From: F23-D06 sp045132055
GTDB lineage: Bacteria; Bacteroidota; Bacteroidia; Bacteroidales; WCHB1-69
NCBI GenBank assembly: GCA_045132055.1
Contig: JBGURP010000033.1
Location: forward strand, 186,001 to 250,000
Direction: 5' to 3'
Length of the DNA: 64,000 nucleotides
Within the stretch, counting starts at the first letter, position 1, and each line of letters opens with the position of its first letter. Under the pieces are notes generated by a model. That model searched no databases and had not been told where the DNA came from. It worked only from the letters and a program-made list of their open reading frames with translations. A program made the position numbers and the translations under genes. Shown in pieces: positions 49,787-59,274 of the stretch.

Positions 49787-51019
49787 CTATCTCTTTACGA
49801 GTTTCGTTGTTTCCGTTCCTCTTGTTGTTTGAAGCTGACACAGGTACACTCCTGCCGGGAAACGGGCCAAATCCACTTCTTCCAAGTAGATGCCAGCAGC
49901 TTGGTTGGAAACATCCTGGCGGAGCAAAACGCGTCCCATCATGTCGGTAATTGTGATGGCAACGGGAGAGGCTTCCGTTAACTGATACCGCACCACTGCT
50001 TTTTCACTGACAGGATTGGGATAAACTTGCATGGAAACAACATTCTCTTGCTCCTCTATGCCTAAACCATCGGCCAACTCAGCGTATTCTGCCAGCATGG
50101 CCAGATTATACCGCGCCACATCGGCATGATAGGCGTAGTTGTTGGAATCGGCCAAGTCATGGTCGGTGTGGTAGGAGGTAGAGAAAGTGTATTCTATGGC
50201 AAAGACCGTCCTAAAACCATTCTGGAAATACGCATAACTGTCGCTCGCATTGTAATTTCCATTTTCACTTAAAGTGGGAATATACGGGTCGATGTCAGTG
50301 TATTGTGCGCACAGGTCGGCGGCGCGGCTAACTATATCCAGCGAATTGTTGTACCAATGCAGCATGAGGCGCCAGTTTTCGTCGGGCTGGTAACTCACCA
50401 TGTCGTTGTTGATCATGACGGCAATCTTCTCATCGGCATCATTACGTCTGCCGGCATCGTAGTAGCTGCCAAACAAACCGAGTTCCTCGCCGTCAAAAGC
50501 CATGAAGTGTATGTCGCGGTGGAAACGAAGATGGTTGTCATGGCAGATGCGCGCCATCTCTATCATCACAGCAACACCGGAAGCATTGTCATCCGCGCCC
50601 GGGGCTATCTCAAGCAACTCCCACGTTGCATGGTCGTATGAGATGGCATCCAGATGGGCACCAATCAGCACCAATGAGTCGTCTATGGGCTCTGCTGCCG
50701 GCAACACACCTCTTACGTTGTAAAAATCCTGATCATACGGTCCAACCAGCCAATGCTGTCCAGATAGATGGAATGTGTCTATTACCGCGGTAATGCCATA
50801 ATTGTTCAGTCGGGTGACTAAATACTCTGCAACCTCATGATTGCCGCCGGGGCGCAGGGCATAACGACTCCCGAAATTCTGGAGATCAGTGACCGTGCGG
50901 AGCAGGCTGTCCGCGTTGATTTGCGGCATCAGTGATTCCAAGTCAACAGTGTTTTGCGCCGTAAGGGAACCCATCCAAACGGAGCTTGAAATCAACAAAA
51001 GGGTAAAAAACTTTTTCAT
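49787..51019 (-). CDS. Exported M28-family aminopeptidase with T9SS sorting domain
   Basis: This 410-residue protein has a signal peptide (to LTAQ). The M28 zinc residues are present: GAHLDAISYD, GADDNASGVAVMIE, FDGEELGLFGS and NNDMVSY, with YHTDHDLADSN as the last His. The C-terminus from about residue 335 is a type A T9SS sorting domain: SMQVYPNPVSEKAVVRYQL, VAITITDMMGRVL and FPAGVYLCQLQ. It should therefore cross the outer membrane by the T9SS and lose this tail. The ATG at 51019 fits the signal peptide and promoter. Confidence 0.9.
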   Translation of the reverse strand: MKKFFTLLLISSSVWMGSLTAQNTVDLESLMPQINADSLLRTVTDLQNFGSRYALRPGGNHEVAEYLVTRLNNYGITAVIDTFHLSGQHWLVGPYDQDFYNVRGVLPAAEPIDDSLVLIGAHLDAISYDHATWELLEIAPGADDNASGVAVMIEMARICHDNHLRFHRDIHFMAFDGEELGLFGSYYDAGRRNDADEKIAVMINNDMVSYQPDENWRLMLHWYNNSLDIVSRAADLCAQYTDIDPYIPTLSENGNYNASDSYAYFQNGFRTVFAIEYTFSTSYHTDHDLADSNNYAYHADVARYNLAMLAEYAELADGLGIEEQENVVSMQVYPNPVSEKAVVRYQLTEASPVAITITDMMGRVLLRQDVSNQAAGIYLEEVDLARFPAGVYLCQLQTTRGTETTKLVKR

Positions 51020-51059
51020 ATTATGTGTCAATTTATGCTGTTTATCTTCAATACGGCGA

Positions 51060-51067
51060 CAAAAATA
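51060..51067 (-). promoter_or_regulatory. Bacteroidota -7 box
   Basis: On the minus strand this reads TATTTTTG, 40 bases from the M28 peptidase start. Confidence 0.55.
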
Positions 51068-51142
51068 GAATAAATTCCATTATCTCATCATTTTGTAAAA
51101 AACTAAACTGAAATAATGTTACGCTTGGCCTGTCTTTTCTCG

Positions 51143-51150
51143 TATCTTTG
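51143..51150 (+). promoter_or_regulatory. Bacteroidota -7 box
   Basis: TATCTTTG lies 40 bases before the DUF2851 gene. Confidence 0.6.
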
Positions 51151-51190
51151 CAATCGACAACATTTTTTATGAAAACAATTATATACAACA

Positions 51191-52474
51191 ATGACAGAAT
51201 CTTTTTTACACTATCTGTGGAAACACAGACTGTTTGACTTTTTACATGTCGTGACTACCGATGGCGAGCCTTTGAAAATCATTTTTCCAGGCTATCACAA
51301 CACCGATGCAGGGCCTGATTTCCGGCAAGCCATCGTCCAGATCGGCGCGATGAAATGGGCCGGCGATGTGGAAATTCACATCCGCAGTTCAGACTGGTAC
51401 CGCCATCATCATCAGGATGACGAAAAGTATATGTCGGTGACGCTGCATGTGGTATATGAGCACGACTGCGAGGTGGAACGTCGGGAAGGAGAATTGTTTC
51501 CTACTTTGGAGTTGAAGAACTACATCCCGTCCGAGATGCTAGCGCAGTACCAGCGGCTGATGGCTTCGCCCGATGAACTGCCGTGTACCTCATATTTGTC
51601 CGATATGGAACCGTTGCATCTGCGTGCTGTACTGTCATCAATGGTTATGGAACGCCTGTTGCGCAAGCAGGAGGACGTGCTCCGTATGGTCAAGGCGTGC
51701 GAGGGCGACTGGAAGGAGACGCTCTACCGCCTGTTGGCTATCGGCTTCGGGTTCAAGACCAACGTGACCGCGTTCGAGATGTTGGCCAAAAGTCTGCCTT
51801 TGAAGGTGCTCGCCAAGCATGCAGATTCGGAATTGCAGACCGCTGCGCTCATTTTCGGTCAGGCGGGCATGTTGGAGCGCTCCGATGTGGACGAGTTTCA
51901 CGATGCGCTGAAATATGAGTACGACTACCTCCGGTGCAAGTATCAGCTGATGCCCATCGGGGAGCACCATTGGAACCTGTTGCGACTGCGCCCGCCCAAC
52001 TTCCCGTGCGTACGCTTGGCGCAGTTGGCTGCCCTGATACACGAATCTCCCGACCTGACCGAAGTTTGCCTTGAAAGTCCGTCCGTAGAGGCACTGAAAA
52101 GGGAATTATCGGTGTGTGCCAACCCTTATTGGGAAAACCATTACCATTTCGGCCAAAAGACCATTCTGAAACACAGTGTGTGCCTGGGCGAGACGGCTGC
52201 CTCATTGCTGATTATCAATACTGTGGTGCCGTTCCGATTTGCCCATCACCGTTTCTTTGGTAACGAACACCAGATGGAGGAAACGATGGGGCTTTTGGAA
52301 AATCTTGACTTTGAGCGCAATCGGCTCACGCGCGTGTACGCAAACACGCCCTTCCCGCAACAAAACGCCATGGATTCGCAGGCACTCTTGGAGTTGTGGC
52401 AACGGTATTGCGTGCCCAAACGGTGTCTGGAGTGTGCTATTGGGGAGAGAATTGTACGGAATATCCAATTGTAA
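51191..52474 (+). CDS. DUF2851 family protein
   Basis: This 427-residue protein of unknown function is typical of Bacteroidota. The N-terminus TESFLHYLWKHRLFDF, then YHNTDAGPDFRQAIVQIG and GDVEIHIRSSDWYRHHHQ define the family. The C-terminus has CLECAIGERIV. The D and E residues in NTDAGPDF and GDVEIHI hint at a nuclease-like site; that is speculative. It is convergent with murC, with only two bases between the stops. Confidence 0.85.
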   Translation: MTESFLHYLWKHRLFDFLHVVTTDGEPLKIIFPGYHNTDAGPDFRQAIVQIGAMKWAGDVEIHIRSSDWYRHHHQDDEKYMSVTLHVVYEHDCEVERREGELFPTLELKNYIPSEMLAQYQRLMASPDELPCTSYLSDMEPLHLRAVLSSMVMERLLRKQEDVLRMVKACEGDWKETLYRLLAIGFGFKTNVTAFEMLAKSLPLKVLAKHADSELQTAALIFGQAGMLERSDVDEFHDALKYEYDYLRCKYQLMPIGEHHWNLLRLRPPNFPCVRLAQLAALIHESPDLTEVCLESPSVEALKRELSVCANPYWENHYHFGQKTILKHSVCLGETAASLLIINTVVPFRFAHHRFFGNEHQMEETMGLLENLDFERNRLTRVYANTPFPQQNAMDSQALLELWQRYCVPKRCLECAIGERIVRNIQL

Positions 52475-52476
52475 GG

Positions 52477-53823
52477 CTACAACCGTCCCAGTTTTTCAAC
52501 AAACCGGTCAATGTCGCCGGCGCCAATGGTGAGCAATACATCCGGTCGGTGGGCTTGCAGGTAGGGAATGAGTTCCTCTTTTTGGAGCACCTGCTTGTGG
52601 GGATTGTCCACCAATGAGAGCAGATGTTCGGACGTGATGCCTGGGATGGGCTGCTCGCGGGCGGGATAGATCGGCAGGAGGATGACCTCGTCCAACTGTG
52701 ACAGCACCTCGGCAAACTGTGGGGCGAAGTCACGGGTGCGGCTGTACAGGTGGGGCTGGAACACGCCGCAAATGTGCTTGTCAGGGTAGATCTTCCGCAC
52801 GGCGGAGATGAAGGAGTGCATCTCTTCGGGATGGTGCGCGTAATCGTCAATGTAGATGAAATCCTCGCGGTCCACGATGTAGTCGAAGCGCCGTTTCACA
52901 CCTGCGAAGGTCTGCAATTTTTCACCGATGAGAATGGGTGTTGTGGGCTTTATGCCCGTGTGTCCGCCTTTGAACAATTCCAATATCGCGGCCACGGCAG
53001 CTGTGGCGTTGAGCACATTGTACAGCCCGTTGGCGCGGAGTTGCAGTTGCGGCAGAGTGCCTTCAGGGGTATGCAAGTCGAACGTGGCGCGGTTGGGGGC
53101 CAACTGGATGTTGTCGGCGCGGTAGTTGGCGTCTGGTCCAGTGCCGTAGATGAGCTTGTGAGGGTGTTGGATTTCATGGGCTACAGACTCCTCCACCAGT
53201 ACGATTTGCGATTGTGCGGCGTATTGCTGGAAGGCTGCCACCAGGTTCTCGCGTGTGCCGTAGATGTCCAGATGGTCAGCATCCATGGAGGTGATGATGG
53301 CCACGGCGGGGTGCAGGGTGAGGAAGGAGCGGTCGTACTCGTCGGCCTCTGCCACGGCAGTCACCGGGTTGGCGCCGAGTACCAGGTTATCGTGGAAGTT
53401 CTTGGCAATGCCGCCGATGAAGCCGGCAATGCTAACCTCCGGAGCCAGCAAGTGCGCCACCATCGACGTGGTCGTGGTCTTGCCATGTGTGCCAGCCACA
53501 GCCACCGAAGGCAACTGCTCCGTGATGTGCCCGAGCACTTGGGAACGCTTGTACAGCGGAATGTTATGTTCTATGAAATACTGAAATTCAGCATTGGTGC
53601 GAGGCACAGCGGGCGTATAGACCGCAAAATCCAAGCCGTCGGGTATCTTATCTACATTGTCGTCAAAATGGATAACGGCTCCTTTTTGCGTGAGCATGTC
53701 CGTGATGGGCGAGGGGGTGAGGTCGTAGCCATATACCTCGTCGCCTTCGGCCAAAAAATACTGTGCCAATGCGCTCATGCCGATGCCGCCGATGCCGAGA
53801 AAAAAGAGTTTCTTATTTTTCAT
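52477..53823 (-). CDS. murC: UDP-N-acetylmuramate--L-alanine ligase
   Basis: This 448-residue cytoplasmic ligase adds L-Ala to UDP-MurNAc in wall synthesis. FFLGIGGIGMSALA at the N-terminus binds the nucleotide, AGTHGKTTTTSMVAHLL is the ATP P-loop, and IDDYAHHPEEM is the C-terminal signature. It is away from the usual dcw cluster and overlaps the stop of the PorE-like gene by 11 bases. Mpl is the alternative; the length and motifs fit MurC. Confidence 0.92.
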   Translation of the reverse strand: MKNKKLFFLGIGGIGMSALAQYFLAEGDEVYGYDLTPSPITDMLTQKGAVIHFDDNVDKIPDGLDFAVYTPAVPRTNAEFQYFIEHNIPLYKRSQVLGHITEQLPSVAVAGTHGKTTTTSMVAHLLAPEVSIAGFIGGIAKNFHDNLVLGANPVTAVAEADEYDRSFLTLHPAVAIITSMDADHLDIYGTRENLVAAFQQYAAQSQIVLVEESVAHEIQHPHKLIYGTGPDANYRADNIQLAPNRATFDLHTPEGTLPQLQLRANGLYNVLNATAAVAAILELFKGGHTGIKPTTPILIGEKLQTFAGVKRRFDYIVDREDFIYIDDYAHHPEEMHSFISAVRKIYPDKHICGVFQPHLYSRTRDFAPQFAEVLSQLDEVILLPIYPAREQPIPGITSEHLLSLVDNPHKQVLQKEELIPYLQAHRPDVLLTIGAGDIDRFVEKLGRL

Positions 53824-55819
53824 AGATCAAAAATACAGTTCTTCGGTTCTTGGCGCGACCTGCTGCCGTGTTGTTGTCAGCAATAGGCTGGCTCTCGCCG
53901 TAGCCCTTGTAGCGCAATCGGTTGGAGGGAATGCCCTTGCCGATGACGTAGTCATAAACCGCCTTGGCGCGCTGCTCCGAGAGCTTTTGGTTGGCATCGT
54001 CGTTGCCAATGTTGTCCGTGTGGCCCTGAATCTCCACCTTGACCGTCGGGTTGTCTTTGAGGAATTCAATGAACAGGGCGAGCACTACTCGGGAAGCATG
54101 CGTAAGCGTGTAAGAGTTGGTTTCGTAATAGATGTCGCGCAGGTCGCAAACCTTGCCGGGCTCGATGGCTTTCACCTCCGCGTCTTTGGTCACGATGTTC
54201 TCCTGCATCTGCTCCGGCGTGATAACTTGCGAGTCGTAGGAGTGGCCCTCTTTCTTGACGGTGACGATGATGGGCTGCGGGTCATCCTTCTTCACTTCCG
54301 TGGCCACAGCGTAGTTGCCTGTGTTCGCGCTCACGATGCCCGTGGCAATCACTTTGGTGGATGTGTCGCGAATCTCAACGGTGGCCCCTTCCAAGTCGCC
54401 ATCATCGGCAGTGACCTTGCCCTTCACGATCATCATCACGTGCGGCCGGGCAGCCTCGTATAGTTCAAATTCGTAGATGTTCCAGTCTTGGTTGTCGATG
54501 TTGTTGGAGGAGAAATAGCCGGTTTTGCCGTCCAGGCTGACGAAGAAATCTACCTCGTCGTTTTCGGAATTGATCGGATAGCCGATGTTGGTGGGCGCGG
54601 TCCAGCGGTTCTTTTCGTCCAATTTGGAGAAGAAGATGTCCTGACCGCCCATGCCGTCGTGGCCGGAGGAGGAGAAGTAGAGCGTCTTGCTGTCGGTGTG
54701 CAGGAACGGCGACCGTTCGTTCTCCGGCGTGTTGATGGTGGGACCCAGGTTTACGGGTTTGCGCCAAGTGCCGTCGCTGTTGCGTTGCGAGTACCAGATG
54801 TCGGAGCCACCGTAGGTGCCCGGACGGTCGGAGGCGAAGAACAGCATCTTGCCGTCGGAGCTCAGCGAGGCCTGAGATTCCCACGAGTCGGGACGGTTGA
54901 TGTTGGGACCTAACGACTTGGGCTCCGTCCATTCGCCATCGATGAACTCCGAATAGTAGAGGTCATAGTTGTGATAGCCGGTAGTGGAGACCAACTTGGT
55001 GAAAATGAGCATGTCGTTGGTGATGTTGATGGTGGGACTGCCCTCACTCAAAGCCCGGTTGAAGGGATCGGGTAGGGGAGCGCCCACACCAAAATGTCCG
55101 TTTTTCTTGTCGCTGAAGGAGAAGAATTCCTTGCTCACTTTCTCGCCGTGGCTGAACGGACTGTCGTCCACCACGTTTTTGCGGCGGGTGAAATAGAAAT
55201 GCTCGCCGTCGGGCGAGAGCGTACCCAAATACTCGTCCGCGTCGGTTGAAATGCCAGGCACGGGCTTGGGATCGAACGGGACGGGATGGTTGAGGATGTT
55301 GTCGTAGAAGCGCGCCTTGCGGATCAGCAACTGAGCCTCGCCCAACTTGGCCGTGTCTTTCGGGGCAGAAAACAATTCTGGGTTGTCCACGATGACGCCT
55401 GCGAACTTGATGGCCTCCGGGAAGTCTTCGTTGAAGTAGGCTAACCGTGCGGCGTACAAGTTGCAGTGCGGCTTGTAGTATGGGCACACGTTGTATATCC
55501 GGTTGAAGGCGGCCATCGCTTTCTTGTAGTCGGTCTTGTCCTTGGTCTTGGCCTGATACCGGTTTGCCTCAATGGGTAGGTAGTAACTAAGTGCGTAGTA
55601 GTAGTTTACATTCAGATACTCTGGATGTTCAGCCAGAATTTCGTCGTAAATCTCCAACGCTTCAGCTTTCTTCCCGTTTTTCTGAAAGTCGCGGGCCTTC
55701 TTGAAGAGCCTTTCGCTGTTTTTGTCCATGGTCTGCTGGCACGGGTCAGTCTCCTCCTGTGCGAACGCGGGCAGGAAGCATAGACAGAGGAATGCGAAAA
55801 TCAGCGACCAGACTTTCAT
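53813..55819 (-). CDS. PorE-like protein (TPR, PD40 propeller, OmpA domain)
   Basis: This 668-residue protein has a signal peptide (about 20 residues), TPR-like helices (NSERLFKKARDFQKNGKKAEAL, a run at 35-75), a WD40-like/PD40 propeller (GTLSPDGEHFYFTRRK, DGKMLFFASDRPGTYGGSDI), a small carboxypeptidase-regulatory-like domain (MIVKGKVTADDGDLEGA), and a C-terminal OmpA domain (EIQGHTDNIGNDDANQKLSEQRA) that binds peptidoglycan. This exact order is that of PorE, the periplasmic/outer-membrane T9SS component of Porphyromonas gingivalis. OmpA-propeller proteins outside the T9SS share it, so the name is by architecture. Confidence 0.82.
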   Translation of the reverse strand: MKVWSLIFAFLCLCFLPAFAQEETDPCQQTMDKNSERLFKKARDFQKNGKKAEALEIYDEILAEHPEYLNVNYYYALSYYLPIEANRYQAKTKDKTDYKKAMAAFNRIYNVCPYYKPHCNLYAARLAYFNEDFPEAIKFAGVIVDNPELFSAPKDTAKLGEAQLLIRKARFYDNILNHPVPFDPKPVPGISTDADEYLGTLSPDGEHFYFTRRKNVVDDSPFSHGEKVSKEFFSFSDKKNGHFGVGAPLPDPFNRALSEGSPTINITNDMLIFTKLVSTTGYHNYDLYYSEFIDGEWTEPKSLGPNINRPDSWESQASLSSDGKMLFFASDRPGTYGGSDIWYSQRNSDGTWRKPVNLGPTINTPENERSPFLHTDSKTLYFSSSGHDGMGGQDIFFSKLDEKNRWTAPTNIGYPINSENDEVDFFVSLDGKTGYFSSNNIDNQDWNIYEFELYEAARPHVMMIVKGKVTADDGDLEGATVEIRDTSTKVIATGIVSANTGNYAVATEVKKDDPQPIIVTVKKEGHSYDSQVITPEQMQENIVTKDAEVKAIEPGKVCDLRDIYYETNSYTLTHASRVVLALFIEFLKDNPTVKVEIQGHTDNIGNDDANQKLSEQRAKAVYDYVIGKGIPSNRLRYKGYGESQPIADNNTAAGRAKNRRTVFLIYEK

Positions 55820-55840
55820 GGGAAGCTTCTTGCAGTTTGT

Positions 55841-56623
55841 TTAGTTGTCTTTGATGACGGTTTCGCCAGCCTCGATAATCTTGAGGAAGTCGTCGGCTTT
55901 GAGAGAGGCGCCGCCGATCAGTCCACCATCGACATCTTGCTGGGAGAAGAGCTCGAGGGCATTCTTGGCATTGCAGCTGCCGCCATAGAGGATATAGGTG
56001 TTAACCGCCATTTCGGTGCCGAACTTTTTCTCCACGAGGGAACGGATGAATGCCAGCATCTCCTGTGCCTGTGCGGGTGTGGCGGTTTCGCCAGTGCCGA
56101 TGGCCCAGATGGGTTCGTAGGCGATGACCACGCGTTCCATCTGCTCAGGGGTTAGTTGGTAGATGCTCTCTTCCAGCTGCTTTTGCACGATTTCAAAGTG
56201 CTTGCCTGCCTTGCGCTCGTCCAGGGATTCGCCACAGCACATGACCGGAACGATGTCATTGGCCAGCAGGCGCAACATCTTCTTCAATACAATCTCATTG
56301 GTCTCACCGAAGAATTTTCTTCTTTCAGAATGTCCTACTATACAGAAAGATACATCCATGCTGGCCAGCATCTCGGCGGAAACTTCGCCCGTGTAGGCAC
56401 CGTTCTCGAACTCGCTTACGTTCTGCACACCGGCGTAAAACTGGCTGCCCTCTTCGTTGGCGTGGTCGGTTACCAGCTCCGTGTAAACCAACGGCGGGCA
56501 AAGCACGATCTCGGTTTCAAAGTTGAAATTTTCCAGTTTTTCTTCAATTTCGCTGATGAGGTCCTCAGCTTCATCGAAGTTTTTGTTCATCTTCCAGTTT
56601 CCAATGACGATTTTAGGTTTCAT
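55841..56623 (-). CDS. tpiA: Triosephosphate isomerase
   Basis: This 260-residue TIM barrel converts DHAP and glyceraldehyde-3-phosphate. GNWKMN has the substrate lysine, CIVGHSERRKFFGE has the catalytic His, and VIAYEPIWAIGTG has the catalytic Glu. GGSCNAKNALELF is the phosphate-binding block. It is in a minus-strand series tpiA-porE-murC and has its own -7 box. Confidence 0.97.
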   Translation of the reverse strand: MKPKIVIGNWKMNKNFDEAEDLISEIEEKLENFNFETEIVLCPPLVYTELVTDHANEEGSQFYAGVQNVSEFENGAYTGEVSAEMLASMDVSFCIVGHSERRKFFGETNEIVLKKMLRLLANDIVPVMCCGESLDERKAGKHFEIVQKQLEESIYQLTPEQMERVVIAYEPIWAIGTGETATPAQAQEMLAFIRSLVEKKFGTEMAVNTYILYGGSCNAKNALELFSQQDVDGGLIGGASLKADDFLKIIEAGETVIKDN

Positions 56624-56690
56624 ATTGATATAATTTTTTAATTGATAATCTATTTGAGTGCAGAGCTTTCAACAATACACAAGTCGGTTG

Positions 56691-56698
56691 CAAAAATA
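56691..56698 (-). promoter_or_regulatory. Bacteroidota -7 box for tpiA
   Basis: On the minus strand this reads TATTTTTG, 67 bases from the tpiA start. Confidence 0.5.
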
Positions 56699-56740
56699 TA
56701 AAAAATGAATGGATGTCCAATTATTTGTTTTTTCAAAAAA

Positions 56741-56775
56741 ACTGCCTACTGTACCCTGTTCACTGTTCCCTTAAC
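56741..56775. repeat. Low-complexity CAGTGAACAG-type tract (inverted)
   Basis: CTACTGTACCCTGTTCACTG and TTCCC read, inverted, as GGGAACAGTGAACAGGGT-like units, as seen at 63790-63830. Confidence 0.5.
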
Positions 56776-56781
56776 TTTTTG

Positions 56782-56789
56782 TATCTTTG
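56782..56789 (+). promoter_or_regulatory. Bacteroidota -7 box for pepP
   Basis: TATCTTTG lies 23 bases before the pepP ATG at 56813. It rules out the longer open frame. Confidence 0.6.
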
Positions 56790-56812
56790 CCCGCAATTTT
56801 AACAAGACGAAT

Positions 56813-58102
56813 ATGAGATACAAACCGCTACCGTCGAAATTTTATGTCCGCAACCGCAAGAATGTGGTGGGTGAGATGGAAAAGGATTCCATTGCCGTGC
56901 TGGTCTCCCACGATGAGTACCCGCGCTGCGGCGACACCACGCATCCTTTCCGTCAGAACTCCGATTTGCTTTATCTTTGTGGCATTGATCAGGAGGAAAC
57001 ATACCTGACGCTGGCGCCGTGGCACCCCAATCCGGCCTATCGGGAGATTCTCTTCATCAAGAATCCTTCGCCGGAGAAGATCGTCTGGTTCGGCCATCGA
57101 CTCAGCAAGGAGCACGCTTCGGAGCTGTCGGGCGTGAAGACGGTCATGTTTGTCGATCAATTCGAGGGCGTGCTCAACGACCTGATGATGCACGCGTCGC
57201 ATGTCTATTTGCACATCCCGGAAGACCCGCGCATCAAGCCCGACTTCCCGACGCACGAGGTGCGCTTCGCCAAGCAGTTGAAAGCTGATTATCCGTTGCA
57301 CGACTTCCGCCGCTTAGCTCCGATTCTCTACCCGCTGCGCGCGGTGAAGTCGTCGGAAGAGCTGGTGGCGATGAAATACGCCTGCGACATCACGCGCAAG
57401 ATGTTCGAGAGCGCGTTGGCCGCCATCCGGCCCGGATGCTACGAGTACGAGGTAGAGGCTGCCATGACGTACGAACTGATCCGCAACGGCGGCACCACGC
57501 ATTCCTTTGCCCCAATTGTGGCCTCCGGAGCAGACACCTGTATTTTGCATTACATCAAGAATGACAAGGTGATGCAAGATGGCGATCTCTTGTTAATGGA
57601 CTTTGGCGCCGAGTATGCCAACTATGCCGGCGACTGCTCGCGCACCGTGCCCGTGAACGGCAAATTCACACCCCGCCAAAAACAAGTCTATGAGGCGGTG
57701 TTGTCCATCTATAAAGATACGATTCCGAGATTCAAACCGGGTATGACGATTCATAAAATCAATGATTTCGTCTTCAAAAGAATGGATGAAGAATTGATAA
57801 AACTGGGCCTCTACACTTGGGAAGATGTGAAGAATCAGGATCCCGATATGCCCTGCTTCAAGAAATATTACATGCACAATACGAGCCATTTCATCGGCTT
57901 GGATGTGCACGATGTGGGACAACGTGACTGGGTGTTCCAGCCCGGCCATGTACTCAGCTGCGAGCCTGGCATCTACATCGCTGAAGAGGGCATCGGCGTG
58001 CGCATCGAAACCGATGTGGTGGTCGGCAACAAACCCATCGACCTGCTTGCCGGCACGTCGGTAGAGGTAGCGGAGATTGAAAGAGAAATGAGGAGAGTTT
58101 AG
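56813..58102 (+). CDS. pepP: Xaa-Pro aminopeptidase (aminopeptidase P, M24B)
   Basis: This 429-residue enzyme removes N-terminal residues before proline. The N-terminal AMP_N domain (residues 1-150) precedes the pita-bread fold. The metal ligands are visible in LLMDFGAEYANYAGDCSRTV (two Asp), HNTSHFIGLDVHDVG (His), SCEPGIYI (Glu) and GVRIETDVVV (Glu). No signal peptide. The ATG at 56813 is chosen by the -7 box upstream. Confidence 0.93.
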   Translation: MRYKPLPSKFYVRNRKNVVGEMEKDSIAVLVSHDEYPRCGDTTHPFRQNSDLLYLCGIDQEETYLTLAPWHPNPAYREILFIKNPSPEKIVWFGHRLSKEHASELSGVKTVMFVDQFEGVLNDLMMHASHVYLHIPEDPRIKPDFPTHEVRFAKQLKADYPLHDFRRLAPILYPLRAVKSSEELVAMKYACDITRKMFESALAAIRPGCYEYEVEAAMTYELIRNGGTTHSFAPIVASGADTCILHYIKNDKVMQDGDLLLMDFGAEYANYAGDCSRTVPVNGKFTPRQKQVYEAVLSIYKDTIPRFKPGMTIHKINDFVFKRMDEELIKLGLYTWEDVKNQDPDMPCFKKYYMHNTSHFIGLDVHDVGQRDWVFQPGHVLSCEPGIYIAEEGIGVRIETDVVVGNKPIDLLAGTSVEVAEIEREMRRV

Positions 58103-58126
58103 AGATTAGAGTTTAGAGAGTAGATA
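58103..58126. repeat. Low-complexity GATTAGAG-type tract
   Basis: AGATTAGAGTTTAGAGAGTA starts directly at the pepP stop, as at the kamD stop. Confidence 0.55.
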
Positions 58127-58167
58127 TCACATTCCCCATTGCACATTTCTCATTTCAAATTGACATA

Positions 58168-59184
58168 ATGAATACACTCCTTTCGCAAATATTATCCTGT
58201 CGCAGTCTCTCCATCGTGGGGATGGCGAAGAATACCGGCAAGACGGTGTGCTTGAACTATATCCTGGACCAGCTGCGCACGACGGACAAGGTGATCGCGG
58301 TCACCTCCATTGGTGTGGATGGGGAAACGAAGGACCAAGTGACGCAGACCGAGAAGCCGGAGGTTGTGTTGGCGAAAGATACCTATTTTGTCACTTCGGA
58401 GTATTATTATCGCCAGCGGCAGTTGTTGTCTGAGATTTGCGAGCTGTCGGAGGAAATGACATCACTGGGCCGTTTGGTCACGGCACGCGTGCTGCAGGAA
58501 GGCAAGGTGATATTGGCAGGGCCGGCCTCCACGGGACGCATCCGTGCGCTGATCGCGCAGATGCAAGCGTTGGGCGTGGATCTCACCATCGTGGATGGCG
58601 CCCTGTCGCGCAAGAGCCCCGCGTCGCCCTCTGTAACCGATGGACTGATTCTGACCACGGGCATGGCCATTGCCCCGGATCTCAATACCGTGGTAACCAA
58701 GACCAAGTTTGTCTATCAGTTGACACAATTACCTGAATATGAGACGGATGAATGCGAGCGTATGATGCAGTGCGACTCCGGAATCTATGCCGTGGGGGAG
58801 GATGAACTGTATCGGTTGCCTGTCGCATCGCCGCTGTTGTTTGCCAAGTACAAAGACAAATTGTTCAGCCACGGCAATACGCTCTTTATCAGCGGAATCG
58901 TCACAGATAACATGTTAGAATTCTTCCGCGCTCAGGCGAATGTGAAGGATATTGTGTTGGTGGTCAAGGATTTCACGAAAATATTTGTCACGCCGTTCGT
59001 GTTGCATGGTTTCTTGCAGAAAGGGGGCAGACTGATGGTCTTGAAACGTCCCAATTTGTTGGCGATGTGCATCAATCCGACTTCTCCGTCGGGGTTCAAG
59101 GTGACCTCCGAACAGTTGCAAGAGGCTCTGAGCGCAGTGATTGACGTGCCGGTGTATGATGTGCGGAAAATCAGCGCGGTATAA
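58168..59184 (+). CDS. kamB: Lysine 5,6-aminomutase reactivase subunit KamB-like
   Basis: This 338-residue P-loop protein has GMAKNTGKTVCLNYIL near residue 18 (Walker A), then VTSIGVDGETKDQVTQTEKPE and TSLGRLVTARVLQEGKVILAGP. I recall these as blocks of KamB, one subunit of the ATP-dependent reactivase that exchanges inactivated cobalamin on lysine 5,6-aminomutase. The partner KamC (MutS-like) is not in this window. It is 25 kb from kamD/kamE. The call is from memory of family features and not a search. Confidence 0.7.
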   Translation: MNTLLSQILSCRSLSIVGMAKNTGKTVCLNYILDQLRTTDKVIAVTSIGVDGETKDQVTQTEKPEVVLAKDTYFVTSEYYYRQRQLLSEICELSEEMTSLGRLVTARVLQEGKVILAGPASTGRIRALIAQMQALGVDLTIVDGALSRKSPASPSVTDGLILTTGMAIAPDLNTVVTKTKFVYQLTQLPEYETDECERMMQCDSGIYAVGEDELYRLPVASPLLFAKYKDKLFSHGNTLFISGIVTDNMLEFFRAQANVKDIVLVVKDFTKIFVTPFVLHGFLQKGGRLMVLKRPNLLAMCINPTSPSGFKVTSEQLQEALSAVIDVPVYDVRKISAV

Positions 59185-59222
59185 GCGTGATTTTTAAAGA
59201 TTTTCAATAGAGTATGTACATA

Positions 59223-59254
59223 AAAAAAGGAGCGAAATGATTCGCTCCTTTTTT
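59223..59254. terminator. Bidirectional terminator between kamB and glyA
   Basis: AAAAAAGGAGCGAA and TTCGCTCCTTTTTT form a stem around ATGA, with A and T runs serving either strand. It ends kamB (+) and glyA (-). Confidence 0.88.
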
Positions 59255-59274
59255 GAGTTGTTTCGACGATGGGT

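Noticed and set aside
52750..53886. Open frame antisense to murC (378 codons)
   Set aside because: Shadow of murC; no signature and no promoter or terminator of its own.
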